NCBI RefSeq assembly: GCF_036178145.1
Contig: NZ_CP108067.1
Location: 186,001-250,000, forward strand
Reading direction: 5' to 3'
Origin: Streptomyces sp. NBC_00273
GTDB taxonomy: Bacteria; Actinomycetota; Actinomycetes; Streptomycetales; Streptomycetaceae
DNA length: 64,000 nt
The notes under the pieces were generated by a model. The model was not told where the DNA came from. It saw only the letters and a list, made by a program, of their open reading frames with translations, and made no database searches. Shown here piece by piece: positions 11,165 to 20,187 of the stretch. How positions within the stretch are numbered: position 1 is the first letter of the stretch; every line of letters starts with the position of its first letter. Both the position numbers and the translations under genes were made by a program.

Positions 11165-11716
11165 TCAGCCCCGAGACCGCCGAGGACGGTTGGGTCGGTG
11201 CGGGCGACGCTGTCCCGGTACGGGATCAGGTGCAGCCTCAGGTGAGGAGAATCCACCCGGCACCGCGACGCGCTGCGCCGGCTGCTCCACGGAAGGGGCC
11301 GCGGGGGTGGGGCGAGCTGGCTTGCCCGTGGCCAGGATGGTGATGTGCGGGATGTGGCGGGCGCAGGCCTGGCAGACGTCTGCCAGGGTCCAGACCTGGC
11401 CGACGGCCGGGTTGTGGACAAGCACCAACAGGCTGGTGCCGGCACAGTGGACGGGGGTTTCGTGGAGGGCGCACTGCGCGTTGCCACAGCTGCAGGCGGC
11501 GTTGGGGCGGGCGCCGGCGAGGCGTCCGTGGGCTTTGATGTGCTCGGCGGCGAAGCGGCGCATGCTCGCGGCGTCCTTCGAGCGGGGCGGCATCCGGCAC
11601 GCGGCGGTGCTGCAGGTGACGGACACGGTGTGATCGGGGTGGCCAGTGATGCGGACCGTCCAGGTCCGTCCCGGCACGCGTGCTCCTGGCATCAGGGTCA
11701 AGTCGGGTCCTGTCAT
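11165..11716 (-). CDS. Cysteine-rich hypothetical protein of Streptomyces mobile regions
   Basis: The start is taken at the ATG at 11716 (MTGPDLTLMPG). The frame extends to 11917, but the extra residues are Arg/Pro-rich and not convincing. After a GRTWTVRITGHPDHTVSVTC opening there are regularly spaced cysteines and histidines (CSTAACRMP, ACSCGNAQCALHE, VHCAGTS, VCQACARH) that could bind two zinc ions. I know similar proteins from streptomycete integrative elements, but no function has been assigned. The C-terminal 50 residues are flexible and are duplicated near 7.1 kb. Confidence 0.6.
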   Translation of the reverse strand: MTGPDLTLMPGARVPGRTWTVRITGHPDHTVSVTCSTAACRMPPRSKDAASMRRFAAEHIKAHGRLAGARPNAACSCGNAQCALHETPVHCAGTSLLVLVHNPAVGQVWTLADVCQACARHIPHITILATGKPARPTPAAPSVEQPAQRVAVPGGFSSPEAAPDPVPGQRRPHRPNRPRRSRG

Positions 11717-12033
11717 CGCGCTGGTTGTGGCTGGGCTTCCTGCTGGCTCGTGAAGGAGCTGGGTGCGTGCCCCGTGTCGCGGAAGGCTCGCCAGCGGCGC
11801 GAGGTGCTTTGGGCCAGCGCGCCCGGGACGGCGACCACCTTGCCGAGAATAGGGACAGTAACCCGCATCCCACCTGGCGCGGAACATCATTTCGACAACA
11901 GGGTGTGGTGACCTCACAGCGGGTGGTGAGGAGGATCAGGGGTGGCGGCCGCCCCTGGCCCGCGGCTTGCAGTAGAGGTTCCGACCGCTCATGATCCGCA
12001 TGTGCCGTTCCACGTCAGACTTCGCTCGGCCCC
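11717..12033. other. Intergenic region without a supported gene
   Basis: Frames here are GC-rich shadows or the implausible N-terminal extensions of the neighbouring genes. It must contain the promoter of the leftward Cys-rich gene. I saw no clear operator or terminator. Confidence 0.35.
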
Positions 12034-12219
12034 CATCCCTCCCCCGCCGTCACCGACACCTGGGACAACTCCGAGACCGCCGAGCGGAAGTTCAGGGGAC
12101 TCATCGGCCGCTATGGCAGTCAGGCGGAAGTTCGAATCGAGCTGGTCGAGGACGGGCCCCAGGGAGAGCACACCGTGCGGTCCTGGACGCGGGAGGGCGG
12201 CGAGGTGGAAGGGCCCTGA
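12034..12219 (+). pseudogene. C-terminal part of a small Streptomyces hypothetical
   Basis: This frame reads VTDTWDNSETAERKFRGLIG, RYGSQAEVRIELVEDGPQG and HTVRSWTREGGEVEGP before a stop at 12217-12219. It is coherent protein sequence resembling a common small streptomycete protein, but no start codon lies in frame upstream, so the N-terminus appears lost. It lies just upstream of ku in the same direction. Confidence 0.45.
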
Positions 12220-12349
12220 CAGCGCCCCGGCGAGGGCTTCCCTGCCCCATCGGAAGGCGGCCGGCGGCACTGCGGTCTGGCTGCCGTTGCCGGTGGGGGT
12301 GATGGGGCGCAGGGTGGGAAGACGCCCAGGTCGAAGGGTGGTGCGGGCG

Positions 12350-13378
12350 ATGGCCAGACCGGTGTGGACGGGGGTCTTGGGGTTCGGGCTCGTGAGCCTT
12401 CCCGTGGGCCTCTACACGGCCACGGACAGCCACACGATCCGCTTCCACCAGCTCCAGCGCGGCACTGCGGACCGGATCCGCAACCGGCGCGTGAACGAGC
12501 GCACCGGCGACGAGGTGGACCTCGCGGACATCGTGAAGGGCTGCGACACCGGGTCCGAGTACGTGATCGTCGAGCCGCAGGAGCTCGACGAGATCGCTCC
12601 CGGCCGATCCCATTCGATCGACGTAGCCGGTTTCGTCGACCTGGACACCGTCGACCCGGTCTTCTTCGACAAGACGTACTTCCTCGGGCCCCGGGGAGCC
12701 CAGTACGGGAAGCCCTACGCTCTCCTGGAGCGCGCCCTGGCCGAGTCGAACAAGGCCGGCATCGCCACGTTCGTGATGCGCGGGCGGGAGTACCTGGTCG
12801 CCTTGAAGGCGGAGGAGACGGAGGGCCTGCTCACGCTCCACACACTGCACTGGGCCGATGAGCTGCGCGATCCGCACGCCGAGGTGCCCGACCTGCCGGG
12901 GACGGTCGAGGCGACGGCGGCGGAGGTGAAGATGGCCATGCAGCTGATCGACGCCCTGGCCATGGAGTGGGAGCCGGAGGCCTTCCACGACTCCTTCTGC
13001 GAGAAGGTCGAGGCCCTGGTGAAGGCGAAGGCGGCCGGGGAGACGGTCGAGAAGGCCGAACCGGCGACGGAGCCGACTGGCGCCGTCGACCTCATGGAAG
13101 CCCTGCGCGCCAGTGTCGAGCGGGCCCGCAGTCCTAAGGACACCGGCGAGAAGGCCGCCTCCCCCGGCGCCCGGGCGGCCGGCGGCAGGAAGGCGCCGGC
13201 CGCGAAGAAGCGGGCGCGCTCCGGGCCGGCGGCCAAGGGCGGGGAGCTGGCGGCGCTGACGAAGGCCGAGCTGTACGAGAAGGCGGCCGCGGCCGGCACC
13301 CCGGGCCGCTCGTCCATGAATCACGACCAGCTCGCCGACGCCCTCGCCCACACCGGCCGCGACCGGCGCAAGGCCTGA
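12350..13378 (+). CDS. ku: Non-homologous end-joining protein Ku
   Basis: 342 residues from the ATG at 12350. A longer open frame upstream lacks conservation, and MARPVWTGVLGFGLVSLPVG is the standard start. The Ku core follows: HTIRFHQLQRG, RRVNERTGDEVDLADIVKG, SIDVAGFVDL, YFLGPRGAQYGKPYALLERAL and LHTLHWADELRDP. The C-terminal tail after residue 250 is Lys/Ala-rich, and the last 45 residues resemble a SAP/Rho-N-like DNA-binding helix pair (LTKAELYEKAAAAG). Ku forms a ring on double-strand ends and recruits a ligase, classically LigD. No LigD is seen in the window, only LigA. Streptomycetes often carry several ku genes. Confidence 0.95.
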   Translation: MARPVWTGVLGFGLVSLPVGLYTATDSHTIRFHQLQRGTADRIRNRRVNERTGDEVDLADIVKGCDTGSEYVIVEPQELDEIAPGRSHSIDVAGFVDLDTVDPVFFDKTYFLGPRGAQYGKPYALLERALAESNKAGIATFVMRGREYLVALKAEETEGLLTLHTLHWADELRDPHAEVPDLPGTVEATAAEVKMAMQLIDALAMEWEPEAFHDSFCEKVEALVKAKAAGETVEKAEPATEPTGAVDLMEALRASVERARSPKDTGEKAASPGARAAGGRKAPAAKKRARSGPAAKGGELAALTKAELYEKAAAAGTPGRSSMNHDQLADALAHTGRDRRKA

Positions 13379-13416
13379 CCTCCGCGTGGTGGGAGGTCTG
13401 ACGGGCACAGCCGTGG

Positions 13417-13674
13417 TCAGGCCACCGTGACGCGCAGGACGTACGGCTCGCCCGTACTCATCGCCTGCGCCTGTTCCCGGAGGTCCGCCTCCGTGAAGCC
13501 GAGCAGCGCCTCGTCCGCGGCCCGGCGCAGCAGCGGGAGGATCTCGGCGACGGGCTGGCCTCGGTGCGCTGCGGCGAGCTGGGCGAAGGCCCGCTGGTAG
13601 GGGGCTCCGTACGTGCTCGCGCTGTCGGCCAGCAGGTGGTCAAGGTGCTGTCGCTCGATGCTGATCTCGCCCAT
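13417..13674 (-). CDS. Small conserved hypothetical protein
   Basis: 85 residues, mainly helical (IERQHLDHLLADSASTYGA, AEILPLLRRAADEALLG, FTEADLREQAQAMSTGEP). The ATG is preceded by GAAGGAGCGGGCC, a good ribosome-binding site. There are no membrane or catalytic motifs. It lies convergent to ku and is transcribed with the following 13757-14917 gene, about 80 bases downstream of that gene. Unknown function. Confidence 0.6.
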   Translation of the reverse strand: MGEISIERQHLDHLLADSASTYGAPYQRAFAQLAAAHRGQPVAEILPLLRRAADEALLGFTEADLREQAQAMSTGEPYVLRVTVA

Positions 13675-13756
13675 GGCCCGCTCCTTCGGTCCTCCGGGGC
13701 CCCGTCCGGTCCGGGGCCTCGTCTTCGACGCTACGAGGCCGGTCTGACATCGCCCC

Positions 13757-14917
13757 CTACCCGGCAGAGGGCGCGTCCCGGCCGATGAGCTCTTGGAGCT
13801 GCTCGCGGACGGGTGGCGGCAGCAGCCCCTCGGTGGCGAGGAGGTGCCACTGGCAGCCGGGAATGAGCCGGTCGAGTCGGTGGAACTCCCCGAGCTGGTA
13901 GAGCAGCACCAGGGCGTCGAGGGCGTGCTGGACGGGGGGCCGGTCGCGCTCCTTCAGGGTGCTGAGCACGGCCAGGCCGGCCATCGCGTAGCGGCCGTTC
14001 ATCCACTCCAGGGCCGCCTCGCCCAGCTGCCCGGTGGCGAGTTCCCCATCGACCCGGTCGCACAGGTCCAGGGCCCACTGCCGTACGCCGGCGGCGGTCT
14101 TCCAAGTCCGCGCCAGGTCCTGAAGCGGAGCGGTGGCGGCCAGGTCGCGCAGATGGTCGCGGGCATCGCGCACGGGGCCAAGGGCCAACTGGTGGTCGTC
14201 GGTGAGGACCGCGTCGGCGAACTCGGGGACGTCTTTGCGGGTGGTCTCGACGAGGGACGCGATCGGGTTGGCCGTCGCGGTGGGGTTCATCGCGCGCAGC
14301 AGGTCGCTGATGTCCTCCAGGGACATCGTCCCGTTGATGGCCGCGGCGGCCGCGGCCAGCGCGGCGTCCTTGGGTGTGCCGGTCGGCGTGCCGGGGTTCT
14401 CGTCGAAGGCAGTGAGCTCAGCCGGGGGCCAGGTGTGTCCGCCGGCTCGGGCAAGGCGGGCGATGCCTTCGTCGATCCGCCGGGCCCGGGCGGGGACCAG
14501 GGTCACGGTCAGGCCGGCGTCGGCGATGTGGTCGGCGAGGTCGTCGAGCCGTTGTTCCGGGTCGGTGTCCGGGTCGTCGTCGCCGGGGACGGTGAGGGTG
14601 TCCACCGCGGCGGTGAAGGCGGCCCGTACCGTCTGCTCGGGTACGGGGAGCTCTTCGTCGAACAGGAGCAGTGCCACGTCGTTCGGGCGCTTGCCGCGGC
14701 CGGCGTGACGGGCGAGGCCGAGGACGAGGTCGAAGCTCTCGGGCGCCGGAGTGGAGGTGCTGCCCCTGCCGCGGCCCAGGCCTCCGCCGGGGACATTGCC
14801 GGGCAGCAGGCGGCGGCTCCTCCAGACCTCCAGCATCTTCGCGGTCACGGTGAAGCCGTGGCGGTGCGCGTGGTCGAGCAGCAGCTGATCGGCCGCGCTC
14901 GGGGTGTCAGTGGACAT
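13757..14917 (-). CDS. Hypothetical protein with N-terminal helix-turn-helix-like segment
   Basis: 386 residues from the ATG at 14917 (MSTDTPSAADQLLLDHAHRH). A second ATG 11 codons upstream is less likely. Residues 8-35 (HGFTVTAKMLEVWRSRRLLP) read like the MerR-type winged-helix opening found in a group of streptomycete proteins, followed by a Gly/Arg linker and an all-helical body with many alanines. The end (LDRLIPGCQWHLLATEGLLP) is also helical. There are no signal peptide, cofactor or catalytic motifs. It could be a phage- or plasmid-derived regulator. Function unknown. Confidence 0.6.
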   Translation of the reverse strand: MSTDTPSAADQLLLDHAHRHGFTVTAKMLEVWRSRRLLPGNVPGGGLGRGRGSTSTPAPESFDLVLGLARHAGRGKRPNDVALLLFDEELPVPEQTVRAAFTAAVDTLTVPGDDDPDTDPEQRLDDLADHIADAGLTVTLVPARARRIDEGIARLARAGGHTWPPAELTAFDENPGTPTGTPKDAALAAAAAAINGTMSLEDISDLLRAMNPTATANPIASLVETTRKDVPEFADAVLTDDHQLALGPVRDARDHLRDLAATAPLQDLARTWKTAAGVRQWALDLCDRVDGELATGQLGEAALEWMNGRYAMAGLAVLSTLKERDRPPVQHALDALVLLYQLGEFHRLDRLIPGCQWHLLATEGLLPPPVREQLQELIGRDAPSAG

Positions 14918-15207
14918 GCCAGGGAAGGTACCGACGCCCTTCAGGGCCATGACCGAGCTTTCACCTCATCCGGTGACTCCCCGCGGAATTGAAGCCAAAG
15001 GGCTACCCCATGACGTAACGGTGGCGTCCTTTTAGAGCCCCCCTACCTCCGCCCGGTCACCGCGGAGATCGTCCGCTCAAATGGCGTAGACCTGAAGGGG
15101 GTTGCGTGGCTAACCCCCCGCACCAGCACTGTCCCGCCCAGGACGCGACGTCAATGCGCGGCGCTTCATGCTCCGCCCCGTCATCACACAGAGACAAGGA
15201 CACCACC

Positions 15208-15567
15208 ATGCTCACCGACGTGCTCACCGGCTGGACCACGGAGACCCTGGGCGGCCTCACGCTGCTGGCGGGGGCCACAGCCTGGGGCTGGCTCCGCCGG
15301 CGCCGGAACCAGGCCAGCCCCGGCGCGACCCCGGCCATCGCGGCCAGCGAGGCCGTGCGGCCGGTCCGCACCTACACCCTGCTCGGAGCCCGTGCCGCCG
15401 ACGGCCAACCCGTCCACTTGCCCAGCAGCCGGCTCGCCGGCACCCGGGTCACCTGGAATGACCCCACAGGCAAGCGGGAGCAGTTCGAGTTGACCGACGC
15501 GGTGCTACCGGACGGCACCTACGCGGCGGAACGCGTATCGGCGTACCTGGAGCGCGGCGCCCTGTGA
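15208..15567 (+). CDS. Small membrane-anchored hypothetical protein
   Basis: 119 residues from the ATG at 15208, chosen because it begins a plausible membrane segment (LTGWTTETLGGLTLLAGATA) followed by the basic WLRRRRNQ stop-transfer sequence. The frame extends upstream to 15106 without conservation. The soluble part after residue 45 is a small beta-rich domain (YTLLGARAADGQPVHLPSSR, VTWNDPTGKREQFELTDAV). It is convergent with the dehydrogenase gene. Unknown function. Confidence 0.55.
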   Translation: MLTDVLTGWTTETLGGLTLLAGATAWGWLRRRRNQASPGATPAIAASEAVRPVRTYTLLGARAADGQPVHLPSSRLAGTRVTWNDPTGKREQFELTDAVLPDGTYAAERVSAYLERGAL

Positions 15568-15620
15568 CTCGACCATCGGATCGCCGGCCGGGATGGGGCT
15601 GGGGTCGTGATCTGGGGCAG

Positions 15621-16907
15621 TCAGGGACGGCCGACGGAGGTGTACCGGAACCCGATCTCGCGCATATGGGCGGGGTCGAGGAGGTTGCGGCCGTCGAACA
15701 TGACCGGGGTGCGCATGGCGCTGTGGGCCTCGGCCCAGTTGACTTCGGCGAGTTCGGGCCACTCGGTCACGATCACCACCGCGTCCGCTCCGGCCAGTGC
15801 CTGCTGCGGGGTCGAAGCGCGTGTCACGGAGTCCCACGGCTCCCCGGCGGCCGGGCGGGCAAGGGGGTCCCAGGAGCGTACGTGTGCGCCTTCGGCGAGC
15901 AGGCGGCCGGCGAGCACGGTCGAGGGTGCCTCGCGCATGTCGTCGGTGCCGGGCTTGAAGGCCATGCCCAGGAGGGCGATGTGCTTGCCGGCGAGGTCGC
16001 CCAGTTCGTCCTTGAGGTGTTGGATCGCGCGGCGCTTCTGGATGTTGTTGACGTTGATGACCGCGGTGAGGAGCTGGGGGTGGAAGCCGGTGTTGGAGGC
16101 CATCTGGCGCAGGGCTTCGCTGTCCTTGGGGAAGCAGGAGCCGCCCCAGCCGATGCCCGGGCGCAGGAAGTGGGCGCCGAGGCGGTGGTCCATGCCGACG
16201 GCTCCGAGGACTTCGGTGACGTCGGCGCCGGTGTTCTCGCAGAGGGTGGCGATCTCGTTGGCGAAGCTGATCTTCGTGGCGAGGAGTGCGTTGGAGGCGA
16301 GTTTGACCATCTCGGCCGACTTGACGTCCATCGTGGCCACGGGGGCGTTGATGCCGGTGTGCAGGGCGGCGACGAGGGCGCCGGCGGTGTCGTTGTCCTG
16401 GCCGATGACGATGCGGTCGGGGGCCATGAAGTCGGTGATGGCCCGGCCTTCGGCGGTGAACTCGGGGTTGGAGACGTAGCCGACGTGGGCCAGTCCGATC
16501 TCGTCCAGCAGGAGGCGGGCGCGGGCGCCGGTGCCGACGGGGACGGTGGACTTCATGACGACGGCGCGCAGGTCGTGGGCTGCGGTCAGGGAGCGGACGA
16601 CGGCCCATACGCGGGTGAGGTCGGCGTCGCCGGAGGCGGAGGGCGGGGTGTCGACGCACACGTAGGCGATCTCGGCGCCGGTGAGGGCCTGGTCGAGGTC
16701 CTCGGTGAAGGTGAGGCGTTCCTTGTTCCGGGCGATCATGTCGCCGAGTCCGGGTTCGTGGATGGGGACGTCGCCGGCGCGGAGGATGCGGACGCGTTCG
16801 GGGTTGATGTCCCGGACCGTGACGTGGTGGCCGAGCTCGGCGAGGCACGCGCCGGTCACCAGGCCGATGTATCCGGCGCCGAACACCGCGATGCGTCGCT
16901 CTGCCAT
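15621..16907 (-). CDS. UDP-glucose 6-dehydrogenase-type nucleotide-sugar dehydrogenase
   Basis: 428 residues from the ATG at 16907 (MAERRIAVFGAGYIGLVTGA). The frame opens further upstream but the Rossmann GxGxxG follows this start. The three UDPG-dehydrogenase domains are present: NAD-binding, a central dimerisation helix with VKLASNALLATKISFANEIA (catalytic Lys), and the nucleotide-sugar domain with GWGGSCFPKD (catalytic Cys), then MAFKPGTDDMREAPS. It oxidises a UDP-hexose to the uronic acid with two NAD. It is the last gene of a leftward operon that also contains a second, divergent dehydrogenase of the same superfamily, so it may supply UDP-glucuronate to the glycosyltransferase upstream. 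About 160 bases separate it from that gene. Confidence 0.88.
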   Translation of the reverse strand: MAERRIAVFGAGYIGLVTGACLAELGHHVTVRDINPERVRILRAGDVPIHEPGLGDMIARNKERLTFTEDLDQALTGAEIAYVCVDTPPSASGDADLTRVWAVVRSLTAAHDLRAVVMKSTVPVGTGARARLLLDEIGLAHVGYVSNPEFTAEGRAITDFMAPDRIVIGQDNDTAGALVAALHTGINAPVATMDVKSAEMVKLASNALLATKISFANEIATLCENTGADVTEVLGAVGMDHRLGAHFLRPGIGWGGSCFPKDSEALRQMASNTGFHPQLLTAVINVNNIQKRRAIQHLKDELGDLAGKHIALLGMAFKPGTDDMREAPSTVLAGRLLAEGAHVRSWDPLARPAAGEPWDSVTRASTPQQALAGADAVVIVTEWPELAEVNWAEAHSAMRTPVMFDGRNLLDPAHMREIGFRYTSVGRP

Positions 16908-17065
16908 GGTCTGTCCATTCTCTTCGTGCCGGTTCAGGCGGGTTGTTCTGGTCTGCCCGGATGCCGCCCTGATCACGGGCGACACCCTACTCGGCTGTGC
17001 TCGGACTGCCGGAATCGCGTCGCAGGGGGTGGGACGTCAGGGCGTGGCGCGGGCTGCTGGGTGGT

Positions 17066-18613
17066 TCAGGGCCGGTCGGCGAGGACGCGGTCGTAGATGT
17101 CGTGGTAGCGGGGGGTGAGGGAGCGCCAGGAGTAGTGGTCGTGGGCGAAGCGGCGGGCGGCCTGGCCGCGGCGGGTCAGCTCGGCGGGGTCGGTGAGTGC
17201 CTGCTCGATGGTGGCGGCGAGGTCGCCGGGGGCGGGGAGCCAGCCGGTGGCGTGGGGGCCGGTGGTGGTGACGTAGCTGAGGGGGCCGCCGCTGGCGGAG
17301 GCGATCACGGGGGTGCCGGAGGCCATCGCTTCGAGGTAGATCAGGCCGAAGGGCTCGTCGACGGACGGGGCGGTGAGGAGGTCGGCGCAGTGGAGGCCGT
17401 CGATGAGGTCGTGGTGGGGGCGCCATCCGGCGAAGTGGACGTCGTCGGTAATGCCGAGTTGGGAGGCGAGGGTGTGGGGGTGGTCTCCCTCCCATTCGCC
17501 GGGGTGGCCTCCCAGGATGAGCAGCGCGGGGCGTACGGCGGTGCGGTCGCGCAGGACGGCGACGGCCTGCAGGAGGAGGTTGAGGTGTTTGAAGGCGAGG
17601 AAGCGTCCCATCCACAGCAGGAGCGGGCGGCGGCGGCCTTGGTCGTCGTGGAGGATGCGGCGGACGTCGGCGGTGGTGTATCGGATGGTGCCGGGGCCCT
17701 GGCCGGGGAGCCATCCCTGGGGGTCGTCGACGAGCCACCGGTGAAGGATCTTGTAGCGGTCGGTGTCGTCGAAGGCCGAGGGCGGGGTGAACCGGTCGGT
17801 GTCGACTCCGTTGGGCACGAGGTCGATCCGGCTGTCGGGGATCTCCACCAGTGACTGGGCCAGGGCGCGATCCTGTTCGGAGATGACCACGATCCGGTTG
17901 CTGGTGCGGGCGTATGCGCGCATGCGGTCGACCCAGTGGCGGGCATGGGTCCACATGTGCCAGTGGTCGGTGAGCAGGGCCTGGGCCTCGTCGAGGTCGG
18001 GGGTGCCTGCGGTCCGGGTGATGCGCCGCAGGGTGGCCTGGGGGGCGTCGCGGTAGTGCCGGCCGAGGTCGGCGATGGACAGGTCCAGGCGCTCGGCGAG
18101 GTGGAGGCGGCGCAGGGCGTTGTCGAGGAATTTCAGTTCGGTGCCGTGCAGGGTGGTGACCACCGGCCGGTCCCGGCCCTGGGCGATGCCGTGCAGGGGG
18201 GTGAGGTGGTGCAGGTGGAGCAGGCCGGCTTCGCCGGCGTGGTGGGTGGTGAGGTGTTGCCGCCAGTAGGCCTCGATGGCGTCGGCCGTGGCCGGGTCGA
18301 CGGCGGCGAAGACCCGGTCGGGGGCGGCGGTGCGGTCCTCGTAGCTGGGGTGGAGGGGCACGGTCTGGGCGAGGGCGTCTGCCCCGGCCGCGTGGGCGGT
18401 GGCTGCCGGGCTGTAGTCGGAGACGACCAGGGGCAGGTCGCCGTAGAACGTGGCGGCGTGGGAGGTGGTGCCCGGCTCCCCCAGGGACCCGCAGAAGATG
18501 CGGGCGGGGCGGCCGGCGGCGATCGTCTGCTCGGTGAGGTTCTTGACGACGAGGGAGGAGCCGCCGCGGGGGAAGAAGAGGATGCCGTGGTCCACGGCCG
18601 GGAGGGCGTTCAT
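17066..18613 (-). CDS. GT4-type glycosyltransferase
   Basis: 515 residues from the ATG at 18613 (MNALPAVDHGILFFPRGGSS). The frame remains open much further upstream, but that is the shadow of the oxidoreductase gene. It has the GT-B fold of family 4: an N-terminal acceptor domain with LHLHHLTPLHGIAQG and VVTTLHGTELKFLDNALR, the linker VPNGVDTDRF, and a C-terminal donor domain with LLWMGRFLAFKHLNLLLQAV and APSVDEPFGLIYLEAMASG, the E-x7-E motif that holds the donor nucleotide. GT4 enzymes are retaining. The donor may be the uronic acid made by the neighbouring dehydrogenases. The acceptor is unknown. No membrane segment is seen. Confidence 0.9.
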   Translation of the reverse strand: MNALPAVDHGILFFPRGGSSLVVKNLTEQTIAAGRPARIFCGSLGEPGTTSHAATFYGDLPLVVSDYSPAATAHAAGADALAQTVPLHPSYEDRTAAPDRVFAAVDPATADAIEAYWRQHLTTHHAGEAGLLHLHHLTPLHGIAQGRDRPVVTTLHGTELKFLDNALRRLHLAERLDLSIADLGRHYRDAPQATLRRITRTAGTPDLDEAQALLTDHWHMWTHARHWVDRMRAYARTSNRIVVISEQDRALAQSLVEIPDSRIDLVPNGVDTDRFTPPSAFDDTDRYKILHRWLVDDPQGWLPGQGPGTIRYTTADVRRILHDDQGRRRPLLLWMGRFLAFKHLNLLLQAVAVLRDRTAVRPALLILGGHPGEWEGDHPHTLASQLGITDDVHFAGWRPHHDLIDGLHCADLLTAPSVDEPFGLIYLEAMASGTPVIASASGGPLSYVTTTGPHATGWLPAPGDLAATIEQALTDPAELTRRGQAARRFAHDHYSWRSLTPRYHDIYDRVLADRP

Positions 18614-18645
18614 GCCGGTGTCCTTCGGGTGGTGGGCGTGTGGGG

Positions 18646-20100
18646 TCAGCGGGGGATGTCGACGAGGACTGGCGGCGTCGCGGTCCTGTGGGCGGCGGTG
18701 TCGGCTTCGTGGCGGGCTGCGATCAGCCGGTACATCGCCGCGTAGATGCGCTGGGTGAGGGTCTGGCCTGCGAGGTGGGTCATGCGGCGGGCGACGGACT
18801 GGTCCGGGGTGCATCCAGCCGCGGCGCGCAGGAACTCGGCGGTCATTGCCTGGGGGGTGACCTTGCTGGCGCTGTGCGCGTTCTCGTACAGCGTGTCCGC
18901 GTGGCGTCCGCCGGAGGGGTCGATCAGGGGGTTGCGGCGGTGTTCGAGGCGGATGCGGTAGCGGTCGCCGACGACGTCGTTCTTGCTGACGCGCACGTGC
19001 TGGAGCGGGCCTTGGTGGATGTCGATGACGAACTGGGACATGCGGCCCTTCTCCCGGAAGGGCAGGTGTCCGGCGCGGTCGGCGTCGAGGAGGCCGATCT
19101 GGCGGTGGGAGTAGCTGTTCGAGGTGAAGGTGTAGGTGAGGTATCCGTGGACTCGCCGGGCGTCGTCGAGGAGTTCGAGGGTGAAGGCGAAGTCCATCTC
19201 GGCGAGTGCGGTGCGCCGGTCGAGGTCGGCAGGCAGGGCCGGCGCCTCGGATCGGGGGCGCAGGAGGGCTTCGAGGGCCCGGTTCTGGCCGGTGCCGAGG
19301 TAGTCGCCCACGCGCCGCACGTAGTGGTTGGTGATGCGCAGGGCGGTGACGGGGCCTTGGGCCAGGCGCAGGTACCAGGCCATGAGGTCGATGTAGTGGT
19401 AGCTGGAGAAGGCGAGCGCTCCGACGCCGTTGGTGTAGCCGTGGGCGTTGCCGAGGGCGTATTCCTCGGGTAGGCGGAAGTGGCCGCCGGTCACGGTGAA
19501 GTTGCCCATGGTCAGGGGCTGCTCGTGGTTCTCGTAGACCTCGGCGATGAGCTGGGAGGAGTCGACGAAGGCGTCGTTGGCTCTGCGTCGCATGGGCAGG
19601 GCGAACAGGTGGCCGGGGCTGTCGAGGTGGGCCTTGAGCAGGGTGTCGAACTGGGTGTCGATGGTGGCGGCGGCGTGTACGTCCCAGGCGGCGTCCGCGA
19701 CGGCGATGATCGGCTTGTCGCACAGGACGTGGATGCCGCGGCTGGTCGCCCAGTGCAGGTAGGGGTGGTGGGCGACGGGGTCGCAGGCCACGATCGCCAC
19801 GTCGAAGGGCCGACGGGCGTGCGCGGCGTCCAGGCGGCGCTCCAGGTCCTCGGCCGGCTCGCCGGGGCGGGGCTGGATCCACTGGGGCCGGTCCCAGCGG
19901 AGGAGGTCCAGCAGGTCGGGCATGTGGCGCAGCAGGTTCTCGTCGTAGGGGTCGCGCAGGTCGCAGATGGCGCCGACCCGGGCGGGAAATCCCTGGCGTT
20001 GCAGGGTGAGGATGGCTGGGATGTGGTTCTCGGTGGCGGCCCAGTGGCCGCAGCCGCCGATCAGCAGGACGTTGATCGGGCGGGGCGTGGTCGAGGGCAT
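18646..20100 (-). CDS. Gfo/Idh/MocA-family oxidoreductase
   Basis: 484 residues from the ATG at 20100 (MPSTTPRPINVLLIGGCGHW), longer than the usual 330-390 of the family. The N-terminal Rossmann fold is visible in INVLLIGGCGHWA and VAIVACDPVAHHPYLHWATS, followed by VLCDKPI, the equivalent of the EKP motif whose Lys is catalytic. The C-terminal half contains the long beta-sheet domain (NFTVTGGHFRLPEEYALG, YTNGVGALAFSSYHYIDLMA, with His in the catalytic region). Members oxidise or isomerise sugars and nucleotide sugars. It lies between the enzyme I-like protein (87-base gap) and the glycosyltransferase (32-base gap). Confidence 0.85.
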   Translation of the reverse strand: MPSTTPRPINVLLIGGCGHWAATENHIPAILTLQRQGFPARVGAICDLRDPYDENLLRHMPDLLDLLRWDRPQWIQPRPGEPAEDLERRLDAAHARRPFDVAIVACDPVAHHPYLHWATSRGIHVLCDKPIIAVADAAWDVHAAATIDTQFDTLLKAHLDSPGHLFALPMRRRANDAFVDSSQLIAEVYENHEQPLTMGNFTVTGGHFRLPEEYALGNAHGYTNGVGALAFSSYHYIDLMAWYLRLAQGPVTALRITNHYVRRVGDYLGTGQNRALEALLRPRSEAPALPADLDRRTALAEMDFAFTLELLDDARRVHGYLTYTFTSNSYSHRQIGLLDADRAGHLPFREKGRMSQFVIDIHQGPLQHVRVSKNDVVGDRYRIRLEHRRNPLIDPSGGRHADTLYENAHSASKVTPQAMTAEFLRAAAGCTPDQSVARRMTHLAGQTLTQRIYAAMYRLIAARHEADTAAHRTATPPVLVDIPR

Positions 20101-20187
20101 GACGAAGTCGACCCTTCCGGTCAAGGTGTCGGGATCAGGCCCGGGGCACGCGCCGTGCCGCGGGCCCGGGTGTGCGGGCCTGGTCGG

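Noticed and set aside
11942..12349. 408-base N-terminal extension of Ku
   Set aside because: Ku proteins start with the MARPVWTG-type sequence at 12350, and another frame in this stretch carries a different gene fragment.
15090..15120. Stem GGGGGTT/AACCCCC as terminator or small RNA
   Set aside because: Only seven pairs, no T tract, and it lies upstream rather than downstream of genes.
18614..19882. Very long leftward frame continuing beyond the glycosyltransferase start
   Set aside because: It is Arg/Pro-rich shadow sequence of the Gfo/Idh/MocA gene; the protein-like part starts at 18613.
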